Origin: Scylla paramamosain
Taxonomy: Eukaryota > Arthropoda > Malacostraca > Decapoda > Portunidae
Direction: 5' to 3'
NCBI RefSeq assembly: GCF_035594125.1
Contig: NC_087156.1
Location: 16,515,497-16,579,496 of the forward strand
Length of the DNA: 64,000 bases
Shown here: positions 29,299 to 41,289 of the stretch, in pieces
Numbering within the stretch: the first letter of the stretch is position 1
How the letters are laid out: every line of letters starts with the position of its first letter
Notes under the pieces: model-generated
The model's input: the letters and a program-made list of their open reading frames with translations, nothing else
Told to the model about the DNA's origin: nothing
Database searches by the model: none
Made by a program: the position numbers and the translations under genes

Positions 29299-29700
29299 GG
29301 GTGTGCGGATCATGTTGGAGGCAGCGTCGATGTATCACGAGGCCGAGAAATTGCGGTACGTTGGCGAAGGAGCCGCGGGAATTTACGAGCTGAGGGCGGA
29401 TTACCGGTGATGGAGCGGCGGCGCGGCGAGGGACGGCGGCTTCCGGAGTGGCGACGCTATCAGGCGACGCGGGATGGCAAAACTTCTCTCCTCGACTCTA
29501 ATAACCGCTCAAACTTCTTACATTACAACTTACCGTTTAATTACGCTCGCGCCACTTCCCCCACCTCAGGCCAGGCGAGTTGTGGCTTCTTAGTCACGAT
29601 ACAGAGATCAAAGTTTAGTTCCGAGTTAGTTCGTCCCTCCCGTAATGCCGCTCCTCGTGCTCGTCTGCCGCGCGTTTATGGCTGAGGGAGCACCTGGCGT
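29298..29700. other. CpG-rich unique block
   Basis: High density of CG dinucleotides (for example ggcgcggcgagggacgg) with a plus-strand open frame to 29685. The frame begins in the TG repeat and has no recognised domain. Could be part of a CpG-rich regulatory region. Confidence 0.4.
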
Positions 29701-29779
29701 CATTAGCGTGTGCTTCTAAGGGGTTATTTTTTCCTGTTGCTGCACTTTTATAAGCAACAGCAGTTTAATTTCAGCCTCC

Positions 29780-30170
29780 TTCCTATACCCCCCCCTCTAC
29801 CATGTTGCTCCCTTCCCTACACTCCAGATCCCTGTCATCATACCGCTTACCTTGTCATTGTCAATCTTTGCACTCCGAACCCTGCCTCCTTACCCAATAT
29901 CCCTCATTTTCCTTACCTGCACTCCAGAACCCTGCCGCTATACCACTGACCCTGTCACTCTCCCCCTCTGGACTGCAAACCTTGTCTGCTCTGCCCTTTA
30001 CTTTTCCGTTCCCTTTCCTAACAATCTACGCCCTGGCCCCACCTACCGCTTACCCTTCCGTTACCATCCCCCTGGACTTAGTACCTTGCCACCATATCGC
30101 TTACCGTTCAGTTCTCCCCTCCAGCTCTCCTTGTACTCTATCCAGTCAGCAGCTCGTGAACATACCAGAG
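29780..30170 (+). repeat. Degenerate minisatellite, unit about 50 bp
   Basis: About six or seven diverged units built on 'cactccagaaccctgcc', then '.tataccgcttacc', then '.tgtcatt'. The top strand is G-poor. Long plus-strand frames here arise from the biased repeat and are not supported as genes. Confidence 0.6.
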
Positions 30171-30224
30171 GCAAAAGGGAAAAAAAAAAAAGATTATCGA
30201 GACTTGCTAAACCGCACCACGCTC

Positions 30225-30229
<5 letters not shown>

Positions 30230-30306
<77 letters not shown>
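30230..30306. repeat. (GA)n microsatellite
   Basis: About 38 GA units, about 50 bp left of the (AC)n that borders the LINE. Confidence 0.97.
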
Positions 30307-30310
<4 letters not shown>

Positions 30311-30352
30311 ACGACTGACGCAAATGACTGAACAAAATAAGTTAACGAGCAT

Positions 30353-30354
<2 letters not shown>

Positions 30355-30388
<34 letters not shown>
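30355..30388. repeat. (AC)n bordering the plus-strand LINE
   Basis: Seventeen AC units end where the presumed LINE 5' sequence begins. With the (AC)5 after the (TTA)n tail at 35568-35577, this brackets the element on both sides. Confidence 0.95.
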
Positions 30389-30389
<1 letters not shown>

Positions 30390-30598
30390 GTCTTGACCTC
30401 ACACGGGTAGGACGTGTGACCTAAGACGCTCTAGAGCAGCTTCGGCCAGCATGTTGGCCTTCCCCGCCTCCCTATTGATAGTGACCTCAATTCTTTTTTT
30501 CTGTTTTCAACTTTTAGTTTTTAGTTTTAGGCTCGCCTTGGTGGGACTGTTGTACTTGTGAACACATTTAGCGAGTGCGTGTCAATACATAAAGAATA

Positions 30599-30898
30599 AT
30601 GTGTGCTTCAGTGCAAACGTACGAACGCAACTACATCCTGCGCCGTAGGCGAGGATCCGGTTACCCACTGCCCAACGTGATACAGTGCCTTAAGACCTTG
30701 AAACTATTTCGGAACCGCGGATCGAGAGGAGGTAAAAATGTGGTGCGTCCCATCAAGGTAGTGACCTCCAGTGCCAGAGAAGACCGCAGGGTGGAGAAGA
30801 GGGAATATAAACACTTTGAAGTGCCGGGGCCGAACCCCCCACAGGCTCGAGGCCAGACTATCCAGATCCTGCACCATCAGGATGTGAAAGATGAGTAA
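30599..30898 (+). pseudogene. Possible N-terminal part of the LINE ORF2
   Basis: A 99-codon ATG-initiated frame, free of simple repeats, with a basic N-terminus (RRRRGSGYPLPNVIQCLK) and an RGSRGGKNVVRPIKVV segment. Basic RG-GG-RPI segments of this kind occur just ahead of the endonuclease in some LINE ORF2 proteins (from memory, not checked). It lies 210 bp after the (AC)n border and ends just before the opposite-strand LINE. It could also be an unrelated small gene; a BLASTP against decapod proteins and LINE ORF2 sequences would decide. Confidence 0.4.
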
Positions 30899-31441
30899 AG
30901 GACAGTCAGAGTAGAAAGTGTTTTTTTGTTCTTTTATTGGTTCAAAGAAGGACAGAGGAAGAAATACATCCGTATAGCGGAGGGACCTACAGTTTTACGT
31001 GAGTTCCGAAACATGGATAGTAGTAGAGTGATTTGGTGATGGCAGGGATCTTTATTGTATGATGTAATGTGATGGGTGAACAAAAAGCGGTGTCGGTCCT
31101 TTCTGCTCGTGTCCTCTGGCTCGTCCTACAAAAAGGCCAACTTGCTAAGGAAGAGAAAAAAAAAAATCGATTTTTATGAAGTGTGGTGTTATGTGTATGG
31201 TGGAGGGTGAAGGTGAGGATGGTTTGTGATAGTGATTGACGTGATGGTAGGATGTGCATTGACAGAGGCTCGAAAGGCTCCCTCACCGCAGCGAGGGGTC
31301 AGATCTACCACCATCTGTTTGCACGCGGTAAGTCGCCGGTGGTGGGGGGTGAATGGATTCCTGCATGGATGCTTCCAGGGGCCCGCCCCACCATCTCTTG
31401 ACTACCTTCCTGCCCGGCACTTGCCGCACCCAACTACCTCT

Positions 31442-31457
31442 GGGGGGGGGGGGGGGG
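31442..31457 (+). repeat. Poly-G run (G16)
   Basis: Sixteen consecutive G on the top strand, able to form a G-quadruplex and a frequent site of replication slippage and sequencing error. Confidence 0.9.
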
Positions 31458-31654
31458 TGAAGTGGCTTTCACTGAATGGTGTGGTTACCGTCCCCGTCAT
31501 CAGTACTGGCCGCTCCATAACTGCCACGGGGGGTACCGCTACCGGAACGTCATGCCGACGGCCAGGGGCCCCATTGCCGTGACGTCAGTGGGAGGAGTGC
31601 GGTTCGTGCTATCCCCGTCTCTCTGGGAGTGGTCCGGTGCCCCCTTGAAACCTT

Positions 31655-31960
31655 TGAAACCTAGGCTGCGAGGCGAAAAAATAATGCATAAAAAACAAAA
31701 ATATGAATACAAAGCCATAAGACAAAAAATATGAAAAAAACACTAGGTGTTGGCACACGAGCCCACTCCCTCGGTCAGAGGCATGGGATGTTAATGGCGG
31801 TGTTATTTTGTCGCATCCCTTTTCCAGGAGCGGTCTGGTCCCTCCTTAAAACCTAGGCTGCGAGACAGAAAAATAATGCATAAAAACAAAAATATGAATA
31901 CAAAGCCATAAGACAAAAAATATGAAAAAACCACAAGGTGTTGGCACACGGGCCCGCCCA
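31655..31960 (-). repeat. Tandem duplication in LINE 3' region, period 192 bp
   Basis: The block from 'cctaggctgcgag' through the A-rich 'aataatgcataaaaa' and 'gccataagacaaaaaatatg' to 'ggtgttggcacacg.gccc' occurs at 31660 and again at 31852 with very few differences. The intervening 31755-31850 sequence is present once. The small divergence suggests a recent event or a family-typical 3'UTR duplication. Confidence 0.85.
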
Positions 31961-32039
31961 CGTGAACGAGAGAACGACGATGATGCCACTCAGACACCTT
32001 GAGTGGTACAGAGAGAGACACAGTGAAAAGGAGGAGTCC

Positions 32040-33268
32040 ATTATTTGAAAATAGGTTCTGGAGGCACAGTGGGAGGGTCAAGGAGGTTGGAGTGGGGCAG
32101 GTGACGGAAAGCTGGGGGGAGGTTGGTTAAGAAATTGTATGTGATTGTATGTCTATCGGAGAAGGAGCTTGGTTGTTTTTCGATTCTGTTGTGGAGTGTT
32201 ATGTTAAGGTGGGGGATGTTGGACTCCTCGTGAATGGAGAGAGAGGTTTGGAAGTCGAACCATTTCGTCCCAAGAGCGAAACGAATTGCTCGATTTTGAA
32301 CCCTCTGAAGTTTAGAGAGGTTGGAGGGAGCAGAGAGAGAGAGGGGAAGAGGGCAGTAGGTTAAGAAAGGGAGAATGAAAGCTTTGTAGAGGTGAAGTTC
32401 TGTTTTTGTGCTGCTGCCGCGAAATCTTTCCAGGTTGCTCAGGGGTTTGGCAGCTATGGTTGCTTTTTGTTTTATATGTATATTGAAATTGAGGTGCTTA
32501 TCACTTTGTTGTTGTTACTGATGGGGATTGGGGTGGGGATTGGAAATTTGGCGGGGCTGACTTCTTTTAATGTTGAAATAAGTGACTTTTGATTTTTCGG
32601 GATGGGAGAGAATTCACCATTTCATCTCCCATAGGCTAGTCGCCGTCAGTTCCCGTTGAATTTTGTCGGTGAGGAGATCTAACGACCTGGCACGGGCCAA
32701 TTGCGTTACATCGTCCGCGTATTGAATAGTTAGTGAGTCATTCTGGATTTGGGGGGGGGAGCAGATCAGCTGTATACATGTTGAAAAGGGTGGGGGAGAG
32801 TACGGAGCCTTGTGGGACTCCAGCCTGAGGGGTAGAAAATGTCGAAAAGTTGCCCTGGTGGCGGATTCTTGTCTGTCTCTCTTCCAGAAAAGTACACAAG
32901 ATGCGTTGCATTAGAAAAGGGAGGTTGAAGTTATTACAAATTTTGTATTTTAAACCGGTGTGCCAAATGGTCTCAAATGCTTTTTGACATCTTTTGTCAC
33001 GAGGGCTGTCTTGTAATATGGCTTGTTGAAATTTAGGTAGGCTACTATGCCGTTAAGGGCGTCCTCCGTTGGGGCGTTCCTCTGGAAACCGAACTGCTGT
33101 GGTGGCAGCAATTCGTTACCTTCGAGGAACGCTCAAAAGTTTTTCCAAGAATTTCAAAGAGGCTTATAGGCTTATGGGGCGATAGTTTTCTGGTAGGTGA
33201 GAGTTTTTACCGGGCTTGGCAATAAGGGTGATGTTTGAAATTTTGAAAGCCTTTGGGAAGTATCCAGA
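32040..33268 (-). pseudogene. Reverse transcriptase remnant of minus-strand LINE
   Basis: Recognisable in order on the minus strand: GYFPKAFKISNITLIAKPGK then an NYRPIS-like segment (about 33265-33165), an FETIWH segment, AGVPQGSVLSP (32791-32823), the intact catalytic box YADD (32710-32721), and a C-terminal LQRVQNRAIRF segment (about 32270-32310). It contains frameshifts and at least one internal stop (TGA, 32614-32616, after EMKW). The motif order is that of a LINE RT domain with thumb and C-terminal region; the N-terminal RT part and endonuclease are absent. The motif style resembles Jockey/I-group elements, distinct from the plus-strand LINE next to it. Confidence 0.85.
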
Positions 33269-33269
33269 G

Positions 33270-35412
33270 GCAACCCACCAGCAAGCCACCCTCGACCTTA
33301 TATTGACAGACCTGGGCCAGCAGTACTCGCCCCCTTAGCCGCTGCCTCCCATGGGACGGAGCACCCACCTCTCCATACTGTGGACACCCACACCCACCTC
33401 CTCGACCCGACAGTCAGCTATCACCAGGACCCACCGCCCCATGCCTGACTCAGCCATGAGGATGTGTGGGCAGTGGGTGATACAACACCCGTGGACCGAG
33501 GTGCTGGATGTGGAGGACGTCCACTTAAAATGGCACAATTACGTCGCCACCACCACAGAAGCCTTCCACCGCTACTTCCCAGCCAAGAGCGTTACAGTGC
33601 ACCCGTCTGATGCCTCCTGGATGACGCCCCGCATTAAAAGACTCATGCGTCAGCGGACCTGGGCGTTCCACTCCTGCCCGGTCCTATACAGGAAAATAAG
33701 AAACAGTGATCAGGGAGATTAAGGCTACCAAGGCAAGCTATTACCCGGACAAGATACACCACCTCAAGCCTGCCAACAACAGACAGTGGTACGCTAAGAT
33801 CAAAGCTTTGTGTGGCCTACAAATGCACACTTCATCTCTTTCTTGCACCTCACACCATCCTGCTAATCTCGCGGCTCAGGAGATGAACGATCACTCTGCC
33901 GCTATCTGTCAGACCTTTCCTCCCCTCCACACCACTCTGCTTCCTGGCTATCTTCCCGCTCCCTCCCCTCCCCCCATTGTCCAGGCGATGGATGTTTTTA
34001 AGAGAATTCTTAAATTTAAACCAAGATCCACCACACCCACTGACCTTCCTATAAAAATTTACAAGGAGTTTGCTGCAGAGCTAGCAACACCGCTATGCTC
34101 CATAATAAACCCCTCTCTCTCCCAACACTCTTGCCCCGCGGACTGGAAGACATCTTACGTCACCCCCATCCCCAAAACTTCCAGTCCACAGTCACTCAAT
34201 GACCTCAGGCCAATCTCTATCACCCCCATCCCTAACCTTATTTGTGAAGATTTTGTGTATAACTGGGCCTACACCAAAATTTGTAATACAGTGGATATCA
34301 AACAGTTTGGAAATATTAAAGCCACCTCCACCTCCCATTACCTGACGAGCTTCCTTTAATTCATCCACAGCCATCTGGACAAGCGAAACACCTCTCTAGC
34401 TGTTGCTTTTGTGGACTTCAAAAAAGCCTTTGATCTTGTTGATCACACTGTTGTCATCAGTAAGGCAATAAGTCTGGATCTCCCTCCTAACCAGGTAGCG
34501 TGGCTAGCCGACTTCCTCACAGGGAGGCGTCAGGCCGTTCGCTATTAGGGCTCTGTCTCTGATTTCCAACAGCTGACATGTGGGGTCCCTCAGGGGACCA
34601 AGATGGGTCCACTATGCTTCCTCCTCCTCATTAACGACGCCCTCACTGACACCCCCCATCGCTGGAAGTATGTGGACAACTGCACCGTGGGCGTCCCAGT
34701 CTCCAACAAGAACCCGGACTACTTGCCACTGCAAGCAATTCTGGAGCGACTGCAGACGTGGACGGAGGAGAGCAGGATGACCATCAACCACAACAAAACT
34801 GTGGTGATGCATTTCTGTACCACATCTGTACCAGTGCCCCCTCCCAGTTCACAGTGGGCCCTCACCCCGTTCAGGTGGTCCGATGTGCCAGGCTTCTCGG
34901 AGTCAAGGTGGACGACAAGCTGACCTGGAAGCGGCATGTCGCCAGCACCGTAAGATCCGCTACTTACAGGCTGTACATGCTGCGCACACTCAGGTCGCTG
35001 GAGACGCCGACAGACGAGTTAAGGGGGTGTGTACCTCACCTTCATCCTCCCCAAACTCATATATGCCTCCCCAGCGTGGTCCTCCTCCCCCACACACACT
35101 CAACAGCTACAGCTGGAGAGTGTGCAGAAAAGGGCGTGCACGGTCATCCTTGGCCCTGCCTACACCATCTATGATGAAGCCCTGACCACCCTGAGTCTGT
35201 CCAGACTATCCACCAGGCACCGAGAAGCTCTGGAGAAGTTTGGAAGGGGACTGCTGCATCATCCACGTCTCAGACATATGCTGCCGCCTGACGCGCCTCG
35301 CCCGGTCCGTGCCACCAGACACCACAACAAGATAACGCCCCTAAAGGCGTCGCGCACGGACCGGTACAGACTCAGCGCGATGCCCACCATGGTGCGAGCC
35401 ATCAATCAATAG
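33270..35412 (+). pseudogene. Endonuclease-reverse transcriptase remnant of plus-strand LINE
   Basis: The frame starts in the last part of an APE-type endonuclease (TLDLILTDL; then PLPPMGRSTHLSILW, where the conserved SDH catalytic triplet reads STH at 33360-33368). A linker follows, then RT motifs: LNDLRPIS, FVDFKKAFDLVDH (34408-34446), CGVPQGT (34579-34599) and a catalytic box reading YVDN instead of YVDD (34669-34680). After these come INHNKT, LLGVKVDDKLTWKRH, and a C-terminal segment ending in AMPTMVRAINQ and TAG at 35410-35412. Lesions: stops at 33336-33338, 34357-34359 and 34546-34548; frame changes near 33700, 34845 and 35025. Not functional. Confidence 0.93.
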
Positions 35413-35513
35413 TATTTTCCTTCTAGATTAGACTTAGCTTTATGATTAATGTTAAGTATTTCCACACCCCCTCTGTACATTTTCAGTTTGTTAACTGCCT
35501 GAATAATAAACCG

Positions 35514-35569
<56 letters not shown>

Positions 35570-35577
35570 ACACACAC
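35413..35577 (+). mobile_element. LINE 3'UTR, polyadenylation signal, (TTA)n tail and AC target
   Basis: After the stop, about 100 bp of 3'UTR includes AATAAA (about 35504-35509), followed by a (TTA)n tail (35513-35567) and directly by (AC)5. The segment 35428-35530 is repeated at 59053-59155 with few changes, which defines the element's 3' end. Confidence 0.92.
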
Positions 35578-35759
35578 AAAAAGGTCAGGAACACATGTCA
35601 ACAACATCGCTTCTGGTCATGCCGTATTAATGGAGCACAGGAATCCTCGCACCGAACAACAAAACTCGCTGCCAAACCTAAGAGTGTTGTAGCTTGGAGT
35701 TGTTTCATGGTATTAATTGAATGACGAATTGGTGATTTCTCCAATTCTGTATTCTCTAG

Positions 35760-35761
<2 letters not shown>

Positions 35762-35818
<57 letters not shown>
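35762..35818. repeat. (CT)n microsatellite
   Basis: About 28 CT units. Confidence 0.97.
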
Positions 35819-35821
<3 letters not shown>

Positions 35822-35869
35822 TCCCACAGTCAATTTTGTTTTATTACCGCAGTCCCTGAAGTTTAATCC

Positions 35870-36645
35870 CTCTTTTATTTATTCATTTATTTATTTATTT
35901 ATCTATTACCTATTTATTTATTTTTGTATCCAAATCTTGACATCCAACCCTATTATTTTTTAGCAACCCTGGAATGTAGTTTACCTCTGTACTGCAACCT
36001 TATAAAATTTTAATCCCCCCTCTTGTTGTTCTTCTGCAACCTTAACTCACAAACTTTATTTCCTTAGGAGTCGTACTTTTTTTTTTTTTTATCGAAACCT
36101 CCACGTCACAATACTTATTATTATTTTTTTCTTAACCAACCTGTTTGTGTACTCTCAATCTTCAACTCTTAACTTCAACTATATCTCACTGAATTTTTAA
36201 ATTTCTTGTATCCTCACTCCCATTATTTTTAACTTCCTGAATACTGTTTGCTATTGCATCTAAACACTTAAATCCCATCTCACAATCTCCATTTATGTAA
36301 CCTAAATCCACTTCGTTCTTGTATCCCAAAACCTGAACAAGAAACTCCATTATTTTACTTTGAATCTAGTCTATTTTTTTTTGTACTCATATTCCCAAAA
36401 CCCATCTCAAAACCTTAATGATTTTCCATAAACTCAAACTATTCTTGTATTCCAAACCCTAAACCCCAACAACCTCCTTTACCTTCCTTCAATTCACAAT
36501 GATCTTTTACCAAAACCCTAAAACCTCCATTACTTTACCCTAAATTCAATCTGTTTATATACCCAAAAATCCTAACGCTCAAGCACACCTTAAAACCTCA
36601 TAACTCACTCCTTCCCTGTAACCCAAAACCACAACACACACAAAC
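35870..36645 (+). repeat. G-depleted degenerate minisatellite, unit about 70-90 bp
   Basis: Begins with a (TTTA)n run (about 35872-35925). Roughly eight or nine diverged units follow, of the form 'cttgtatcccaaaaccc', then '.aaacctccattatttta', then '.cctaaattcaatctgttt'. Guanine is almost absent from the top strand for about 700 bp, an extreme strand asymmetry. Some units contain CCCTAAACCCC, which resembles but is not a telomeric array. No coding frame. Confidence 0.75.
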
Positions 36646-37011
36646 ATAAAAAAAAAAAAAAAACACACAAACCCAATCATTTTTTCTTCCATACTCCAGA
36701 CTCCCACACGGAACGTCATTACCAGGCCATTAGAGTGAAAGTAAAGCTGAAAGGGAGGACTACGAGAAACTACACGTATCAAAGTGCAGTCCAGTCAACA
36801 AGCATATGCGAGGGAGGGTGGCTGGAGCACTAATAGCACCGGGATAGCCAGACACACATCGCCATCATCGACTTTAGCACGGGGGAAGCGTTCACCTATC
36901 AAAGCCTGCATGCTGAACTCTACCAACTCTCTTTTTTTATATTTCCATTTGCCGGATGTGCAAAAATACAAACTATATGCATAAATAATGAGAGGGAGGG
37001 ACGGGGGACGG

Positions 37012-37012
<1 letters not shown>

Positions 37013-37073
<61 letters not shown>

Positions 37074-37125
37074 AAGGGAGAATCTGCCTCCAATTTACAC
37101 TATTTTTTTTTCTTTCGTTTACACA

Positions 37126-37208
<83 letters not shown>
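37013..37208. repeat. Inverted pair (GA)n ... (CT)n
   Basis: (GA)n at 37013-37070 and (CT)n at 37129-37208 on the same strand, with about a 58-bp spacer; potential hairpin. The 36646-37012 stretch before it is unique, with an A-run at about 36648-36663. Confidence 0.93.
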
Positions 37209-37211
<3 letters not shown>

Positions 37212-37352
37212 TTTATTCTGAACGGTTTTCCTCGTTTTACTGTTTATCTATTTCTTTCTTTGGTGTTTTGCATAACTTTTAATTCAAAATACCGTTTTGT
37301 TTTTATTTATTTATCTTTTTTTATTATTTTTCTCTCTCCTTTGAATAAGGTC

Positions 37353-37354
<2 letters not shown>

Positions 37355-37438
<84 letters not shown>

Positions 37439-37470
37439 ACCAAATTCCACACATCCATCGAAACTAAAAG

Positions 37471-37518
<48 letters not shown>
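37355..37518. repeat. Inverted microsatellite pair (GT)n ... (AC)n
   Basis: (GT)n at 37355-37436 and (AC)n at 37474-37518, with a spacer of about 37 bp beginning 'accaaattccac'. It is the third instance of this architecture. Confidence 0.95.
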
Positions 37519-37521
<3 letters not shown>

Positions 37522-37680
37522 GTAGCTGAGTGATTCATTAAAATCACTGGCCATGGGAGGAGGGTAAGAATAGAGTTACTCAGCACGCCATTACAAGGAG
37601 AAAATCGACGACCATTAGCACACACGTGATCAAAACAATGTATGACTAATGGGTGAACCTGAGATAGAACACGAGGCCTA

Positions 37681-37683
<3 letters not shown>

Positions 37684-37733
<50 letters not shown>

Positions 37734-37939
37734 GTATGAAGAAAAAGGTGATGGTTTAATGCTAATGCCAAATGAGAAGCCAGTAATGGTTAATAGAAAA
37801 AAATGAATTAGCGGATACCATAAAATAGATAGATAAATAGATAAATAGATAGATGGATAGATGGATAGACGGAAAAATAGATAAGTAGATACACAGGTAG
37901 ACAAACAAATAACTAGATAAAGAAACTGGTAATTGATAA

Positions 37940-37972
<33 letters not shown>
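37684..37972. repeat. (AG)n, degenerate (GATA)n and (AC)n
   Basis: (AG)n at 37684-37728, GATA/AATA tetranucleotides at about 37826-37920 with variants, and (AC)n at 37944-37972. Confidence 0.88.
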
Positions 37973-37976
<4 letters not shown>

Positions 37977-38245
37977 TCCATCCATAAATACATAAATACA
38001 TACATTACAGTACAGTAAATATATACGCACACATGAATTAATCACAACTTTTCAAATACATTATACATTATACATAAAACACTCCCTACATCACTAAATG
38101 AACTAAATGAAAAAGAAATATTAAAAACCAACATGTGTGCAAAGAGGAGACGAGTGGAGATGATGATATAATGATGATGGTGATGGTGATGATGTGGGTG
38201 CAAGACATTGATAAACATGAAGGGAGATGAGTTTACATACGAAAA

Positions 38246-39727
<1,482 letters not shown>

Positions 39728-39787
<60 letters not shown>
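39728..39787. repeat. (GA)n microsatellite
   Basis: About 30 GA units. A shorter (GA)n lies at 40210-40234. The region 39788-40855 is otherwise C/T-rich or unique, with no recognised gene. Confidence 0.96.
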
Positions 39788-39792
<5 letters not shown>

Positions 39793-40847
39793 GTCACTTT
39801 ACTTCTACTCTTGCCTATCTTTCCATTTTCTTTTCATTCTTTCTCTATTTTTCTTTCGTTCATCTCAACCATCCGCCCCCCAGCCCCCCCATCTTCCACG
39901 ATCTCTCTCCTCACCCTCCCCAACAGACACATCTACACACACCATGAAATAACACCTTTCATTTTTTATATTTTCATTTATCTATTTTTTTTTTTTTTAA
40001 TGTAATAACCAGTTACGTAATATAGCAAAGTAGCAAATGAACGCACGATGACCAGTTAAAGTACAGGTAACATTAACCGCTCGCACCAACAACACTGCCT
40101 CGTTTGCCCTTCATTGCTATTACGCCAACGAGCTCAATTCAATCTAAATTACGGAAAAAGAACAGTGCACCATAAATTGCTAAAAAAGAAAACGTAATTT
40201 AGGGTGAGCAGAGAGAGAGAGAGAGAGAGAGAGAGGAAGGGATGGCAGCGGGCGGGAGAGAGAGAGAGTACGGGAAAGAGAGAGGAAAGGGAAGGAAGGG
40301 AAGGGTGTTCATGTGAGCGAAGAACTGAATAATTCGGGTAACGAGGTTCTCTCCTGCAGCAGAAGTAGCAACGACAGGAAAATGCTACTTGACTCCTCCT
40401 CTACCTCCATTTCCCCCTTTTCCTCCCTCTCTCCCTCTCTCTCTCTCTTCCTCCTCTACCGTCGCTAATAAATGCCAAAGTAAGGAATTCTTCTTACACA
40501 ATCTACATGTAAACGAGAATCACCAAAGCTCGCTCTCTTTACACTCAGGTGCGCTTCCAATAAGGAGCCTCGGCCGATCAGGGAGCATAGCAGCGCCTTG
40601 TCTTATATTAACGCCGTCACTTATCGTTCAGGCCTCCGTCACCTCCCGTTACCCAGATACCGACGATACAAGGTTCTACAGAATTCTCGCCCTTGCACAC
40701 AGGCGGTAGAGGTTCTGTAGTTATTCTGTATAGTGTTTAGGAGTTAGGTGTGTCGTTGTGTTCTTTCTTTGCGAGCTTAGAGGTGATGTTTCTTTCCTTC
40801 ATCTCATTGCAATAGATACTGTCTTCGTTTGTTTGTCTGTCTGTCTG

Positions 40848-40855
<8 letters not shown>

Positions 40856-40939
<84 letters not shown>

Positions 40940-41018
40940 GTCCCTCTTTCCTCAGATCCTGTTATTAAGTATCTACACCCAAGTCATGTCTCAGTCTTTT
41001 TTCTTGCATCAAACAACG

Positions 41019-41103
<85 letters not shown>
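40856..41103. repeat. Two long (CT)n arrays
   Basis: (CT)n at about 40852-40934, preceded by (GTCT)n, and (CT)n at 41023-41103, separated by an 88-bp unique spacer. Confidence 0.96.
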
Positions 41104-41105
<2 letters not shown>

Positions 41106-41289
41106 ACGGACAGTTTCATCGGGGTCAAGTTACAGAAGCATTTCGTGTTGCTTGATGATAGGAATGGCATGCTTTTGCCCCTAATGTGGCCGTGACATGA
41201 TATCTGATATTTTTTTGTGGCTTTTTGTAGTCACTTTTGTTATTAGTGGTGGGTAGTGAGCTGGAATGTGTAGATGGAGTTATGTTTAT

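Larger units (their letters stand above)
30920..33268 (-). mobile_element. Second, decayed LINE on the minus strand
   Basis: Read on the minus strand, the interval holds a reverse transcriptase remnant (33268 to about 32040) and then a long 3' region. That region contains a 192-bp tandem duplication and ends in an AATAAA signal followed by seven A's (top strand: T-run at 30923-30929, then the TTTATT of the reversed signal). The 5' end is truncated inside the RT, abutting plus-strand LINE sequence at about 33268. No clear target-site duplication was seen. The stretch 31226-31640 within it has no recognised content apart from a run of 16 G. Confidence 0.65.
30389..35567 (+). mobile_element. Decayed non-LTR retrotransposon (LINE), plus strand, interrupted
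   Basis: The interval from the left (AC)n to the end of the (TTA)n tail is read as one LINE interrupted by a second LINE. Its right part (33270-35567) is certain: end of an APE-type endonuclease, reverse transcriptase, C-terminal region, 3'UTR, AATAAA signal and (TTA)n tail. Its left part (30389-30915) is inferred from position and from a Pro/Arg-rich open frame at 30599-30898. Most of the endonuclease is missing, so the nested insertion came with a deletion, or the left part belongs to something else. The reverse transcriptase resembles the Jockey/CR1/L2-like group; exact clade not assigned. Inactive: at least three stops, three frameshifts and altered catalytic residues. Confidence 0.75.

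Noticed and set aside
29167..29685. 172-codon plus-strand frame in the CpG-rich block
   Set aside because: Starts before and reads through (TG)n; the later Arg-rich part reflects CpG-rich composition and has no recognised motif.
36420..36460. CCCTAAACCCC resembling a plant-type telomere unit
   Set aside because: It occurs as part of longer 70-90-bp units, not as tandem heptamers, and the window is arthropod-like.
40500..40710. Plus-strand frame ending at 40709 as a possible gene
   Set aside because: 106 codons with a CT-rich start and no recognisable domain or splice context; within chance expectation.
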